Part shown: positions 16,753 through 25,659 of the stretch, one piece after another
How the letters are laid out: every line of letters starts with the position of its first letter
How positions within the stretch are numbered: position 1 is the stretch's first letter
From: Actinomadura sp. 6K520
Lineage (GTDB): Bacteria > Actinomycetota > Actinomycetes > Streptosporangiales > Streptosporangiaceae
Assembly (NCBI RefSeq): GCF_004349245.1
Contig: NZ_SMLC01000003.1
Location: 62,001-126,000 of the forward strand
DNA length: 64,000 bases
Direction of reading: 5' to 3'
Program-made: the position numbers and the translations under genes
The notes under the pieces: model-generated
Told to the model about the DNA's origin: nothing
Databases searched by the model: none
The model's input: the letters and a program-made list of their open reading frames with translations, nothing else

Positions 16753-17631
16753 CTACACGTGGGAAGCCCACCAGAGGGTGTGCTCCCGGGATATCGCTTC
16801 CTCGACCTCGTCGACGAAGTGCGCCCACTCCGGGTCGGTGCCGGGCCACTCGACCCGTGAGGCGATCTCGGCGAGTTCCTGCGCTGCGATGCCGTACGCG
16901 GTGGCGAGTTGCTGATGCTGGCGCGTCTGCACCCAGGCGAGCCCGCCGGCCGCGATGGCGCCCACGATGCCCGGCAGGTCCAGGCCGAGCATCCCCACCG
17001 CGTTGAGGACGGCCGCGACCAGGCCGCACGCCTCCAGGGAGGCGAGGAAGACCGACCAGCGTGCGACGCTTCGCCCGTGCTGCGCTGAGCGGCGGGCGTA
17101 CCAGCGATACTGGTCTTCGATCCTGCCGGTCCGGTAGGCGCGCCTGCGCCCGTCGAGGTCCTGCGCGCGAAGCTCCCGCATCTCGTCGGTGACCTGGAGC
17201 CCGCCGTCGCCGTCGGCGTCGATGACCAGCGCACGCAGGTTGCCTCGAATGACCGAGAAGCGGTGCAGCAGCAGCGACTCGGCGGTGTGGTCGTCCTCGT
17301 CCACCCCGAAGGGCTGACCGCCCACCGCGAACCGCCACGCCAGAGTCTTGGCGGACTCCGCTGCCGCGCGCGCCTCGTACCACTGCCGGTCGGGACGTTC
17401 CGTCAGCAGGTAGACCTCGATGACCAGGCCCACGCCGAGTCCCGTGGCCGCCAGCAGCGCCGCCGCGTCGACCCTGCTCACCTCGAGGGTGAGCGTCCCC
17501 ATCACGGCGGCGGTGAGTAGCGCGACGAGTCGCATCCCGGTCGCGACGAGCAGCCTGTGCTGCCCGGTGACCGCACTGGTGTCCGCCGCCCGGAAAAGAG
17601 CAGGATAGTGTGATTCGGCAAGTGCCTCCAC
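16753..17631 (-). CDS. Double SLATT (DUF4231-like) 2TM effector protein
   Basis: 292 residues with two pairs of membrane helices: about 27-48 and 55-76, then about 191-214 and 219-236. Each pair is followed by a soluble helical stretch (WYEARAAAESAKTLAWRFAVGG; YGIAAQELAEIASRVEWP). This matches a tandem SLATT_3/SLATT_1 arrangement (DUF4231). SLATT proteins are predicted pore-forming effectors triggered by nucleotide-sensing partners such as SLOG or SMODS. The GTG start lacks a ribosome site. It is divergent from the Fxs operon across 350 bp. Confidence 0.75.
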   Translation of the reverse strand: MEALAESHYPALFRAADTSAVTGQHRLLVATGMRLVALLTAAVMGTLTLEVSRVDAAALLAATGLGVGLVIEVYLLTERPDRQWYEARAAAESAKTLAWRFAVGGQPFGVDEDDHTAESLLLHRFSVIRGNLRALVIDADGDGGLQVTDEMRELRAQDLDGRRRAYRTGRIEDQYRWYARRSAQHGRSVARWSVFLASLEACGLVAAVLNAVGMLGLDLPGIVGAIAAGGLAWVQTRQHQQLATAYGIAAQELAEIASRVEWPGTDPEWAHFVDEVEEAISREHTLWWASHV

Positions 17632-17981
17632 ACTTTGAGTGGAATGTCAGCTCTTGTCCGCGTCAAGGTTGTGTGTAGAAGTCCACAGTTACGAGATGTC
17701 CGACATTGGCCACCGGATCGTAGGATGTTGTGACCAGGGGACGGGCGCCGGAGCCGGTCCAATGAGGTGGGACCCGTGCGGCGACGTGATAACGGACGCG
17801 CCAAAAATGGAGACAATGAAACTGGATTGTGGCACGCTGCCGGGCGTGGAGGATTTCTGGTCCGCACAAAAGTTCGATGGTGCGGGACCCAAGGGGTCCC
17901 ATAACGCCGGTCCGCGCGATATCGGAACCCACGGACGGGCATACTGTCGCCACGCACTGTCACCCTGCCGGATGGATAACC
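17632..17981. other. 350-bp divergent intergenic region between SLATT gene and fxsA
   Basis: No convincing gene. Open frames on both strands here lack ribosome sites and actinomycete codon usage. The region is less GC-rich than its surroundings and should hold both promoters. It contains one perfect dyad (17884-17900) and a possible ECF-like GGAACC element near 17925 (weak). Confidence 0.6.
17884..17900. promoter_or_regulatory. Perfect dyad upstream of fxsA
   Basis: GGGACCC (17884-17890) and GGGTCCC (17894-17900) are separated by AAG, about 80 bases before the fxsA start. It may be an operator for the Fxs operon or the SLATT gene. Symmetry is seen; function is inferred. Confidence 0.4.
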
Positions 17982-18164
17982 ATGAATACTCTTGTTGATG
18001 AAGCGGGCGCAGCGGAACTCACCGACCTGCGGGAGCTGCCTCCGGAGGAGCTGGCGTTCGAGCCCGAGGCGATCGGCATCGTGGCGCGACTGACCAGAAC
18101 GGAAGAGGTCAACGGGGAGGGCTCAGAAGCCGTCCGGGTCGCGGCGTTCAACTCTTTCATCTGA
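17982..18164 (+). CDS. fxsA: FxsA, FxSxx-COOH ribosomal peptide precursor
   Basis: A 60-residue acidic peptide that ends exactly in F56-N57-S58-F59-I60, i.e. the FxSxx-COOH signature of this RiPP class. The leader is Glu/Leu-rich (DLRELPPEELAFEPEAIGIVARL), a typical recognition segment for radical SAM maturases. By precedent with Fxs-type enzymes, the maturase would join the Phe56 ring to the beta-carbon of Ser58 in a three-residue cyclophane. It lies 17 bp before fxsB. There is no cleavage protease or exporter nearby, so the product may stay in the cell. Confidence 0.88.
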   Translation: MNTLVDEAGAAELTDLRELPPEELAFEPEAIGIVARLTRTEEVNGEGSEAVRVAAFNSFI

Positions 18165-18181
18165 TATCAGATTACGCCGTC

Positions 18182-20449
18182 ATGCCTCCGTCAACACCGT
18201 TCCGGCAATTCGTGCTCAAGGTGCACAGCAGGTGCGACCTCGCATGTGACCACTGCTATGTATTCGAGCACGCCGACCAGAGTTGGCGGGGGCGTCCGGT
18301 CGCCATGGCCGTGCGCACGATGGAGCGCACGGCCGAGCGCATCGCCGAGCATGTGCGAGCCCACGGTCTCACGGAGGTCTGCCTGGTCCTGCACGGCGGA
18401 GAACCCCTGCTGGCCGGAGCAGGCCATCTGCGCGACCTTGCCATCGCCCTGCGGAAGCCGCTCAGCGGTATATGCGAGATCGACCTGCGGATGCACACCA
18501 ACGGCGTCCTGCTCGACCGGCGGTACTGTGAACTGTTCCGCGAGCAGAACATCAAGGTCGGCATCTCGCTCGACGGCGACCGGACGGCCAACGACCGGCA
18601 CCGCCGCTACCGGGACGGGCGCAGCAGCTACGACAAGGCCGTCCGCGCCATCGACCTGCTCCGCCGCGAGTATCCCGACCGCTACTCCGGGCTGCTGTGC
18701 ACCGTCGACGTCGCGAACGACCCGATCGCGGTTTACGAGGCGCTCATCGCGCACGCACCGCCCGCGATCGACTTCCTCTGGCCGCACCACACCTGGGACC
18801 GCCCGCCGCCCGCCGGAACCGGCGACTGGCTGAAGGCGGTCGCCGACCGGTGGCTCGACGACGGCCGGCCGGTCCCGGTGCGGATCTTCGACTCGATCAT
18901 CAGCACCGCACGGGGCGGCCCCGCCCTCACCGAGTCGCTCGGGCTGGAGGCCAGCGACCTGCTGGTCGTGGAGACCGACGGCGCCTACGAACAGGCCGAC
19001 TCCTTGAAGACGGCCTTCGACGGCGCCCCGGACACCGGGATGGACGTGTTCCGGCACTCGATCGACGACGTCGGGCGGCACGCGGGCATCGGGGCACGGC
19101 AGGGCGGGCTGGCGGCCCTGTGCGAGAAGTGCCGGGAATGCCCGGTCGTCGCCACCTGTGGAGGCGGGCTGTTCGCCCACCGGTACCGCGGTGACGGCAC
19201 CGGTTTCGCGAACCCCAGCGTCTACTGCGGTGATCTTCTCGCGCTGATCGGCCACGTCCAGGAGCGGACCACCCGCGCGCCGCACGTGCTGTCGCCTGCC
19301 GTGGTGCGGTCGGTGGCGACGGGGCACGGCGACAGGGCGGCGATCGCCCGGCTCGGGACCGCGCAGGCGATCGGCCGCCGGTCCCTGCTCGCGGCCGTCG
19401 GCGCCGCCACCGCCCCATCGGACGCCTGGGAGGCGATCAAGCGGATTGGGGCCGCGGACTCCGACGCCTACGACTGGGCGCTGTCGCACCCCTACGTGCG
19501 GGCCTGGGCCGTGGAACGGCTTCGCGCCCTGAACCGGCCGGGCGGCCCGGGACCCGCTCCGCAGCGGGACGACGGGCTGCTGGCCACCGTCGCATGCCTG
19601 GCCGCGGCCAGAGCGGCCGAGAATCTCACCCTGCCCGTCCCGGTGCGCGACGGCTCGGTCTACTTCCCGGGAATCGGACGTCACGAAGTGCCGGGGCGGC
19701 AGGAGACCAGGGTCCGCGTGGACGCCGGAAGCCTGGACGTGGAAGGCGCCACACGGTTCGACGCGGTGCGCCACCTGACGGCCGGCACGTTCACCGTGGC
19801 GCTCGACGACCTCGACCCGTTCCGCGGCTGCCACGACCACCCCGCCGCCGGGCGCCTGGACGCCGCGGCGTTCGCGCGGTGGCACGCCTTCTTCGAGGAG
19901 GCGTGGACGCTGCTGGAGAAGGAGTACGCGGAGTATGCACCCGCGATCTCCGAGGCGCTGACGACGATCGTCCCGCTCGACCCGCCCGCGTCCGGCGCCA
20001 GCGTCAGCTCGGCGGCGCGGGACGCCTATGGGTCGGTCGCGATCGCGCTGCCCGAGACCCCGGCGATGCTGTGCCTGCTGATCCTGCACGAGTTCCAGCA
20101 TGTGAAACTCGGTGCCGTCCTCGACTTCGCCGACCTCTACGACAAGGCCGACGACCGCCTGTACCACGCGCCCTGGCGCCAGGACCCGCGTCCCCTGGAG
20201 GGGCTCCTGCAGGGGACGTACGCGCACGTCGCCGTCGCCGACTTCTGGCTCCGGCGGGCGCGGGACCCGGATCCGGACACCGCCGCCGAGGCCGCCCGGA
20301 ACTTCGGCGACTGGTATCCGAAGACGCTGGCGGCGACCGGCGCGCTCCAGGACTGCGGGGCCCTGACCGGGCTCGGCGAGCAGTTCGTTGCGACGATGCG
20401 CCGGACACTGGAGTCCTGGGACGTTTCAGACCCGGGGCCGAAACGGTAA
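18182..20449 (+). CDS. fxsB: FxsB radical SAM/SPASM maturase with C-terminal HExxH domain
   Basis: A 755-residue peptide-modifying enzyme. The radical SAM cluster is C18-x3-C22-x2-C25 in SRCDLACDHCYVFEHADQSW. A SPASM-type cysteine set follows at about residues 315-352 (CEKCRECPVVATCGGG...VYC). The C-terminal half carries an intact HEFQH (636-640) in LILHEFQHVKL, then WRQDPRPLEGLLQGTYAHVAVADFW. Related fused proteins have been reported to form cyclophanes with the SAM domain and beta-hydroxylate with the 2-oxoglutarate/HExxH domain. Both activities are therefore predicted for FxsA. It is the second gene of the Fxs operon. Confidence 0.9.
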   Translation: MPPSTPFRQFVLKVHSRCDLACDHCYVFEHADQSWRGRPVAMAVRTMERTAERIAEHVRAHGLTEVCLVLHGGEPLLAGAGHLRDLAIALRKPLSGICEIDLRMHTNGVLLDRRYCELFREQNIKVGISLDGDRTANDRHRRYRDGRSSYDKAVRAIDLLRREYPDRYSGLLCTVDVANDPIAVYEALIAHAPPAIDFLWPHHTWDRPPPAGTGDWLKAVADRWLDDGRPVPVRIFDSIISTARGGPALTESLGLEASDLLVVETDGAYEQADSLKTAFDGAPDTGMDVFRHSIDDVGRHAGIGARQGGLAALCEKCRECPVVATCGGGLFAHRYRGDGTGFANPSVYCGDLLALIGHVQERTTRAPHVLSPAVVRSVATGHGDRAAIARLGTAQAIGRRSLLAAVGAATAPSDAWEAIKRIGAADSDAYDWALSHPYVRAWAVERLRALNRPGGPGPAPQRDDGLLATVACLAAARAAENLTLPVPVRDGSVYFPGIGRHEVPGRQETRVRVDAGSLDVEGATRFDAVRHLTAGTFTVALDDLDPFRGCHDHPAAGRLDAAAFARWHAFFEEAWTLLEKEYAEYAPAISEALTTIVPLDPPASGASVSSAARDAYGSVAIALPETPAMLCLLILHEFQHVKLGAVLDFADLYDKADDRLYHAPWRQDPRPLEGLLQGTYAHVAVADFWLRRARDPDPDTAAEAARNFGDWYPKTLAATGALQDCGALTGLGEQFVATMRRTLESWDVSDPGPKR

Positions 20450-20521
20450 AACTCCACATTTGACGGGCTGTAATCTTGCCGCTCCTGCCGCTATACATGA
20501 TGAAACCCCCGAGGGAGCGGC

Positions 20522-21718
20522 ATGGCGGGACGAAAGCAGGTGGAAGAGGCGCGCCCGCACTTCTTCCTGAGCTATGCCAGGCCGCGCTACCGGCCCGAGG
20601 ACAACGACCGCTGGGTAACCAAGTTCTTTAACGATCTCTGCCAGGACATAAGCCATGCTACGGGCGCACTTAATCCCGGTTTCATGGACAAGCAGATCGA
20701 CGTGGGCACCGAGTGGCCGGACCAGCTCGCGGACGCGCTGGCGAACTGCCGGGTCTTCGTCGCGCTGTTCTCCCCCGCCTACTTCACCAGCGAGTACTGC
20801 GGCAGGGAATGGGCGGCCTTCCTGAAGCGCTACCACGCGCAGACCGCCGGCCTGGACACCCCACCGGCGATCATCCCGGCGCTGTGGACGCGGATGGAAA
20901 TGACCGAGATCCCGGAATCGCTGCACAACCTGCAGAACATCCCGCCGGGGTTCCCGTCCGCCTACGGCAGCGAGGGCCTCTACGGGATCATGAAGCTGGG
21001 CCGGTTCCGCGAGCAGTACAAGGAGACCGTGCTGCGGTTGGCCACCGTCATCAAGGACCGGGCCGCCGAATGCGCCCTTCCCTTCAGCGAGGTCCCGGCG
21101 CTGGCGACGGTGCAGAGCCCGTTCGCGGGCGCGGCGCCCGGATCGCCGCGCCCGGCGATCCGGCTCACCCTGGCCGCGCAGGCGATCGGCCGGCTGCCGC
21201 CCGACCGGGACACCTACTACTACGGCCGGACGCCCCGCGAGTGGACACCGTTCCGCACCGAGAAGCACACGATGCCGATCGGCTCCTTCGCCAGGCAGGT
21301 GCTCAGCGAACTCGGTCACGACTCCATTCTCGCGAGCGCGGACGGGCCGCCGCAGGACCTCGGGGGCGCGCCCGGGCTGCTCGTCGTCGACCCGTGGGCG
21401 GTCAAGGACCGGGACATCGGCCAATGGCTCCGGGAGGTCGACCGGGACCCCGTCCAGGTCCTGGCCCCGTTCAACTACGAGGATCCGCAGACGGCGGAAT
21501 GCGCCGAGAAGCTCGGCGCGGACGTGGCGGAGGTACTGCCCCAGGCGGCCGCGCTGAAGGGCTCGGCGCCGCACGTCACCTCCGCCCCGGCGTTCCGCGA
21601 TGCGCTGCCCAAGGCCGCCCACGAGGCGCTCATGCGGCACCTGAAGACCACCGACGTGCACCCGCCGCAGGCCCCGCCCTCCACACCCCGGCGGCGGCTC
21701 CGGGACCCAGGGCCCTAG
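20522..21718 (+). CDS. fxsC: FxsC, TIR-like protein of the Fxs system
   Basis: 398 residues. The N-terminal TIR-like domain (residues about 12-140) begins PHFFLSYARPRY and contains LFSPAYFTSEYCGREW, where Ser90, Cys93 and Glu96 sit in the positions of the S-x-x-C-x-x-E motif of TIR NAD hydrolases. The C-terminal FxsC region (about 200-380) includes VDPWAVKDRDIGQWL and has no known activity. A GAGGGAG box precedes the ATG. The family occurs only with Fxs operons as far as I recall. Whether it is an active NADase is untested. Confidence 0.87.
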   Translation: MAGRKQVEEARPHFFLSYARPRYRPEDNDRWVTKFFNDLCQDISHATGALNPGFMDKQIDVGTEWPDQLADALANCRVFVALFSPAYFTSEYCGREWAAFLKRYHAQTAGLDTPPAIIPALWTRMEMTEIPESLHNLQNIPPGFPSAYGSEGLYGIMKLGRFREQYKETVLRLATVIKDRAAECALPFSEVPALATVQSPFAGAAPGSPRPAIRLTLAAQAIGRLPPDRDTYYYGRTPREWTPFRTEKHTMPIGSFARQVLSELGHDSILASADGPPQDLGGAPGLLVVDPWAVKDRDIGQWLREVDRDPVQVLAPFNYEDPQTAECAEKLGADVAEVLPQAAALKGSAPHVTSAPAFRDALPKAAHEALMRHLKTTDVHPPQAPPSTPRRRLRDPGP

Positions 21719-21732
21719 GCGAGGAGAACCCC

Positions 21733-24700
21733 ATGGCGAACAACGGAACCATCGTCACCTTCTACTCGTACAAGGGCGGCACCGGGCGGACGAGCGCGCT
21801 CGCCAACGTCGCCTGGATCATGGCCGCCGCCGGGCAGAAGGTCCTGGTCATCGACTGGGACCTGGAATCCCCGGGGCTGCACAAGTACTTCCATCCGTTC
21901 CTCGACCAGGACATCCTGACCTCGACGCCCGGGGTCATCGACATGCTCGACGAGTACTCCTGGGCGACGACGACCAGGCACGACGACGACCGGCGGGACT
22001 GGCATCGCGAGTACGCCCGGGTGCTGCGGCACGCGGTGACCCTGGACTGGGACTTCCCCGGGGAGGGGACGCTCGACTTCATCTCCGCCGGACGCCAGAA
22101 CAGGAACTACTCCTCGCTCACCCGCACCCTTGACTGGGACAACTTCTACGGGCGGCTCGGCGGCGGCCAGTTCTTCGACGCGCTGCGCGAGGACATGCGG
22201 CGGCACTACGACTACGTCCTGATCGACAGCCGCACCGGGTACAGCGACATCGCCGACATCTGCACGCTCCAGTTTCCCGACGTCCTGGTCGACTGCTTCA
22301 CGCTCAGCTACCAGAGCATCGACGGCGCCGCCGACATCGCCATGAACATCGACAGGCGCGACCATGTGCGGCCCATTCGCATCCTGCCGGTTCCCATGCG
22401 CATCGACTTCGGCGAGAACGCGAAGGTGGAGGCGGGCCGCGCGTACGCCCGCGCGCGTTTCGACCGCTTTCCGCGCGGCATGCCCCGGCAGGACGCGAAC
22501 GGCTACTGGCTCTCCATCGAGATTCCGTACCGGCCCTACTACGCCTTCGAGGAGACCCTCGCCACGTTCGGGGACGCGCCGGGCTCGCCGAACTCGATGC
22601 TCGCGGCCTTCGAACGGCTCACCAAGGTGATCACCGACGGGCGGGTGCGAGAGTACTCGCCCATCGACGAGGAACTGCGGCTCACCACCCTCGAACGGTT
22701 CACCCGGCGTGGCCCGGCGGAGATCTCCGACGTCCTCATCAGCTACGCCTCCGCGGACCGGCCGTGGGTCGACTGGATGGCGCTGGTGCTCGGCCGCGCC
22801 GGGTTCCGCGTCACCGCCCGCAGCGTCGACGCGGCGCCGTACGACATGCCGGACGAGGAGCCGGCCGGGTCCGACGAGCACACGATCGTGCTCGTCTCCC
22901 CCGACTCGGTGCAATCCCCGCAGGCGCAGCGGGTATGGGACGCGCTCGGCAGCCGCACCGCGGCCCCGCACCGCCGGCTGACGGTCGTCCGGGTCCAAGG
23001 CGCCGCGCTCGGCTCGGCGTTCAGCGACCGCGTCCCGCTCGACCTCACCGGGCAGGGGGAGAGCGGCGGCGCCGAGGACCTGGTGCGGGCGCTCGGCCGA
23101 CCCGGCTACAACTTCGACCACCCGGCTGAGCACTCCCGGGTCGGGCCGCGCTTCCCCGGCGCCGCCCGGACCGCGCCGGCCATCTGGAACGCAGACCGGC
23201 GCAACGCCGTGTTCACGGGCCGGGGTCGCCTCCTGGAGGCGATCCGGGACGAACTGCTCGGCACGACCCGGCGCATCGTCACGCCGTTGGCGCTGCACGG
23301 CCTCGGCGGTGTCGGCAAGACCCAGGTCGCCTTGGAGTACGCCCACCGGTTCAAGGCCGACTACGACCTCGTGTGGTGGATCAGCGCGCAGTCACCCGAC
23401 TCGATCCGGGTCGGTCTCGCCAACCTCGCCGAGCAGATGGAGTTGCGGGTCGGTGACCACCTCGCCGACGCCGCCGCGGCGGCGCTGGAGGCGCTGCGCC
23501 GCGGCGAGCCGACCTCCCGCTGGCTGCTCATCTTCGACAACGCCGACGACCCCGGGGAACTGGCGTCCTACCTGCCCGGTGGCGACGGGCACATCCTGAT
23601 CACCTCCCGCGACCCGGCCTGGACGCAGCTCGGCACGCCCCTGGAGGTGGACGTCTTCACCGAGAGCGAGGCCGCCGAGCATCTGACGCGCCGCGTCCAG
23701 GAGATCTCCGAAGAGAACGCGCGCAAGATCGGCAAGGCGCTCGGGCACCTGCCGCTGGCGATCGAGCAGGCCGCCGCCTGGCTCGCCTCGACGTTCATGC
23801 CGGCGAGCGAGTACCTGGACGAGCTGGAGCACGAGACCGCCTCCACGCTGGAGCGCAGCGGCGAGTCCTTCCCCCAGTCGGTGGCGATGACCTGGAGCGT
23901 CACGTTCCGGCAGCTGCGCGAGGCGTCCCCGGCGGCGGCCCGGCTGCTGGAGCTGCTCGCCTTCTTCTCCTCCGAGCCGATCGCGCTCGACCTGGTCTAC
24001 AGCAAGGAGGCGGCCCGCATCCTCGCCCGCCACGACGAGACGCTCCGCGACAAGCTGGTGATCGGCAAGCACGTCCGGGAGATCAGCCGGTTCGCGCTCG
24101 CCAAGGTCGACCAGGGCAACAATTCCATCCAGGTGCATCCGCTCGTCCAGGCCGTGATCCGGCACGGGCTGGCCCCGGACGTCGCCGAGGCGACCCGCCA
24201 CGACGTGCACAGGATCCTGCTGGGGGCCCGGCCGCAGCACGGCGACACCGACGATCCGGCCAACTGGCCGAACCTGGAGGAGATCCTGCCGCACGTGAAG
24301 CCCTCGGCCGCGGCGCAGTGCGACGACGAGGACGTGCGGCAGATGCTCACCGAGCTCGTCCGGTACCAGTGGAAGCGGGGCGAGTTCGACAGCGCGATGG
24401 CCGCCGGGCGGGAGCTGGCCGCCGAGTGGAGCGGCAAGCTCGGCCGCGACCACTGGCAGTGGCTGTTCCTCCAGTCGCAGATCGCCAACGTGCTGCGCTC
24501 GCAGGGGCGACTCGACGAAGCGTACGAGCTGGACAGCGAGGTGCTGCAGCGGCAGCAGCAGTCGGCCGCGCTCGGCCCGACGCACCCCCACACGCTCATC
24601 ACGGCGAGCAATCTGGCCGCCGACCTGCGGGCGAAGGGCAGGTTCCAGGAGGCGCTCGCCCTGGACAAGCGTACGTACGAGCAGGCCGCCGAGCCCTGGG

Positions 24701-25659
24701 GCGACGACCATCCGCGCACGCTGATGGTCGCGTACAACCTGGCACTCGACTACCGCCTCACCGGTGATTGGCACAGCGCCTACCGTTACGACAAGCACGC
24801 CTTGGAAGGGCGCCGCCTCCTCCTCGGCGAGAACCACCCCTACACGCTGTACTCCGAGTCGAACCTGGCGCGGGACCTGCGGGAGTCCGGGCACTTCGAC
24901 AAGGCCGTCGACATCCTCCGGGACGTGTACCGCAGATACCTGGACGTCATCGGCGACCAGATCCTCGACACGCTCCGCACCGGCAAGAGCCTCGCGCGTT
25001 CGCTGCGCAGGGCGGGTCTCCGGGAGGAGGCGCTGGTGCTGGCGGAGGAGATCTACGCCCGCTACCAGCGGTACTTCCCGGAGTCGCCGGACACGGTGCC
25101 CGCCGACCTGGAGGTCGCGGCCTGCATGTCCGATGCCGGCGACCTGGTCGGGGGCCGGGACCGCACCCGCGCCGCGCTGGCCAGGTACCGAAGCGTGATG
25201 GGCGACGACCACCCCTACACCGCGATGATCGAGAACAATCTCGGATACCACCTGCGCCGCACCGGCGACCTGGACGAGGCCTGCGAACGTTCGGAGCGGG
25301 CGTTGTCCGAACTCACCCGGATGCTGGGCCCCGAGCACCCGTTCGTCCCGCTCGCCGCGGACAACGTCACGAACTGCCTGGGCGACGCGGGGCGCTTCGC
25401 GGAGGCCGAGACGCGGGAGCGGGACGCGATGGTCATGCTGTCGCGGCTGCTGGGGGACGACCATCCCGACACCCACACCTGCCGGTCCAACCTGTCGATC
25501 ACCCTGGAGGGGATGGGCCGCGTCTCGGAGGCGAGAGAGCTGCGCGAGCGGGCGGTCGCCGGGCTGATGGTCCTCGCCGAGAGGCATCCGCACCCGGTCA
25601 TCGCGGAGGTCCAAGACGGTGTCCGCGTGGACCGGGACCTCGAACTACAGCCGCTCTGA
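21733..25659 (+). CDS. fxsT: FxsT, ParA-TIR-NB-ARC-TPR protein
   Basis: A 1308-residue multidomain protein. A MinD/ParA-like ATPase (1-300) has the deviant Walker A KGGTGRT (14-20). A TIR domain (about 331-460) starts DVLISYASADRPWVDW but has valine where the catalytic Glu is expected (SPQAQRVWD). An NB-ARC/STAND ATPase follows with P-loop GLGGVGKT (523-530) and DNADDPGELASYLP. From about 850 to the end are TPR repeats of the kinesin-light-chain type (HPHTLITASNLAADLR, HPYTAMIENNLGYHLR). STAND proteins oligomerise on ligand binding; the TPRs are the likely sensor. ATG 21733 follows GAGGAG. The 3' end overlaps the convergent hydrolase gene by 15 bp. Confidence 0.9.
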   Translation: MANNGTIVTFYSYKGGTGRTSALANVAWIMAAAGQKVLVIDWDLESPGLHKYFHPFLDQDILTSTPGVIDMLDEYSWATTTRHDDDRRDWHREYARVLRHAVTLDWDFPGEGTLDFISAGRQNRNYSSLTRTLDWDNFYGRLGGGQFFDALREDMRRHYDYVLIDSRTGYSDIADICTLQFPDVLVDCFTLSYQSIDGAADIAMNIDRRDHVRPIRILPVPMRIDFGENAKVEAGRAYARARFDRFPRGMPRQDANGYWLSIEIPYRPYYAFEETLATFGDAPGSPNSMLAAFERLTKVITDGRVREYSPIDEELRLTTLERFTRRGPAEISDVLISYASADRPWVDWMALVLGRAGFRVTARSVDAAPYDMPDEEPAGSDEHTIVLVSPDSVQSPQAQRVWDALGSRTAAPHRRLTVVRVQGAALGSAFSDRVPLDLTGQGESGGAEDLVRALGRPGYNFDHPAEHSRVGPRFPGAARTAPAIWNADRRNAVFTGRGRLLEAIRDELLGTTRRIVTPLALHGLGGVGKTQVALEYAHRFKADYDLVWWISAQSPDSIRVGLANLAEQMELRVGDHLADAAAAALEALRRGEPTSRWLLIFDNADDPGELASYLPGGDGHILITSRDPAWTQLGTPLEVDVFTESEAAEHLTRRVQEISEENARKIGKALGHLPLAIEQAAAWLASTFMPASEYLDELEHETASTLERSGESFPQSVAMTWSVTFRQLREASPAAARLLELLAFFSSEPIALDLVYSKEAARILARHDETLRDKLVIGKHVREISRFALAKVDQGNNSIQVHPLVQAVIRHGLAPDVAEATRHDVHRILLGARPQHGDTDDPANWPNLEEILPHVKPSAAAQCDDEDVRQMLTELVRYQWKRGEFDSAMAAGRELAAEWSGKLGRDHWQWLFLQSQIANVLRSQGRLDEAYELDSEVLQRQQQSAALGPTHPHTLITASNLAADLRAKGRFQEALALDKRTYEQAAEPWGDDHPRTLMVAYNLALDYRLTGDWHSAYRYDKHALEGRRLLLGENHPYTLYSESNLARDLRESGHFDKAVDILRDVYRRYLDVIGDQILDTLRTGKSLARSLRRAGLREEALVLAEEIYARYQRYFPESPDTVPADLEVAACMSDAGDLVGGRDRTRAALARYRSVMGDDHPYTAMIENNLGYHLRRTGDLDEACERSERALSELTRMLGPEHPFVPLAADNVTNCLGDAGRFAEAETRERDAMVMLSRLLGDDHPDTHTCRSNLSITLEGMGRVSEARELRERAVAGLMVLAERHPHPVIAEVQDGVRVDRDLELQPL

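Noticed and set aside
17639-17998. 119-codon plus-strand frame and 96-codon minus-strand frame upstream of fxsA
   Set aside because: No ribosome site, unusual codon use and mixed composition; the region looks like promoter DNA.
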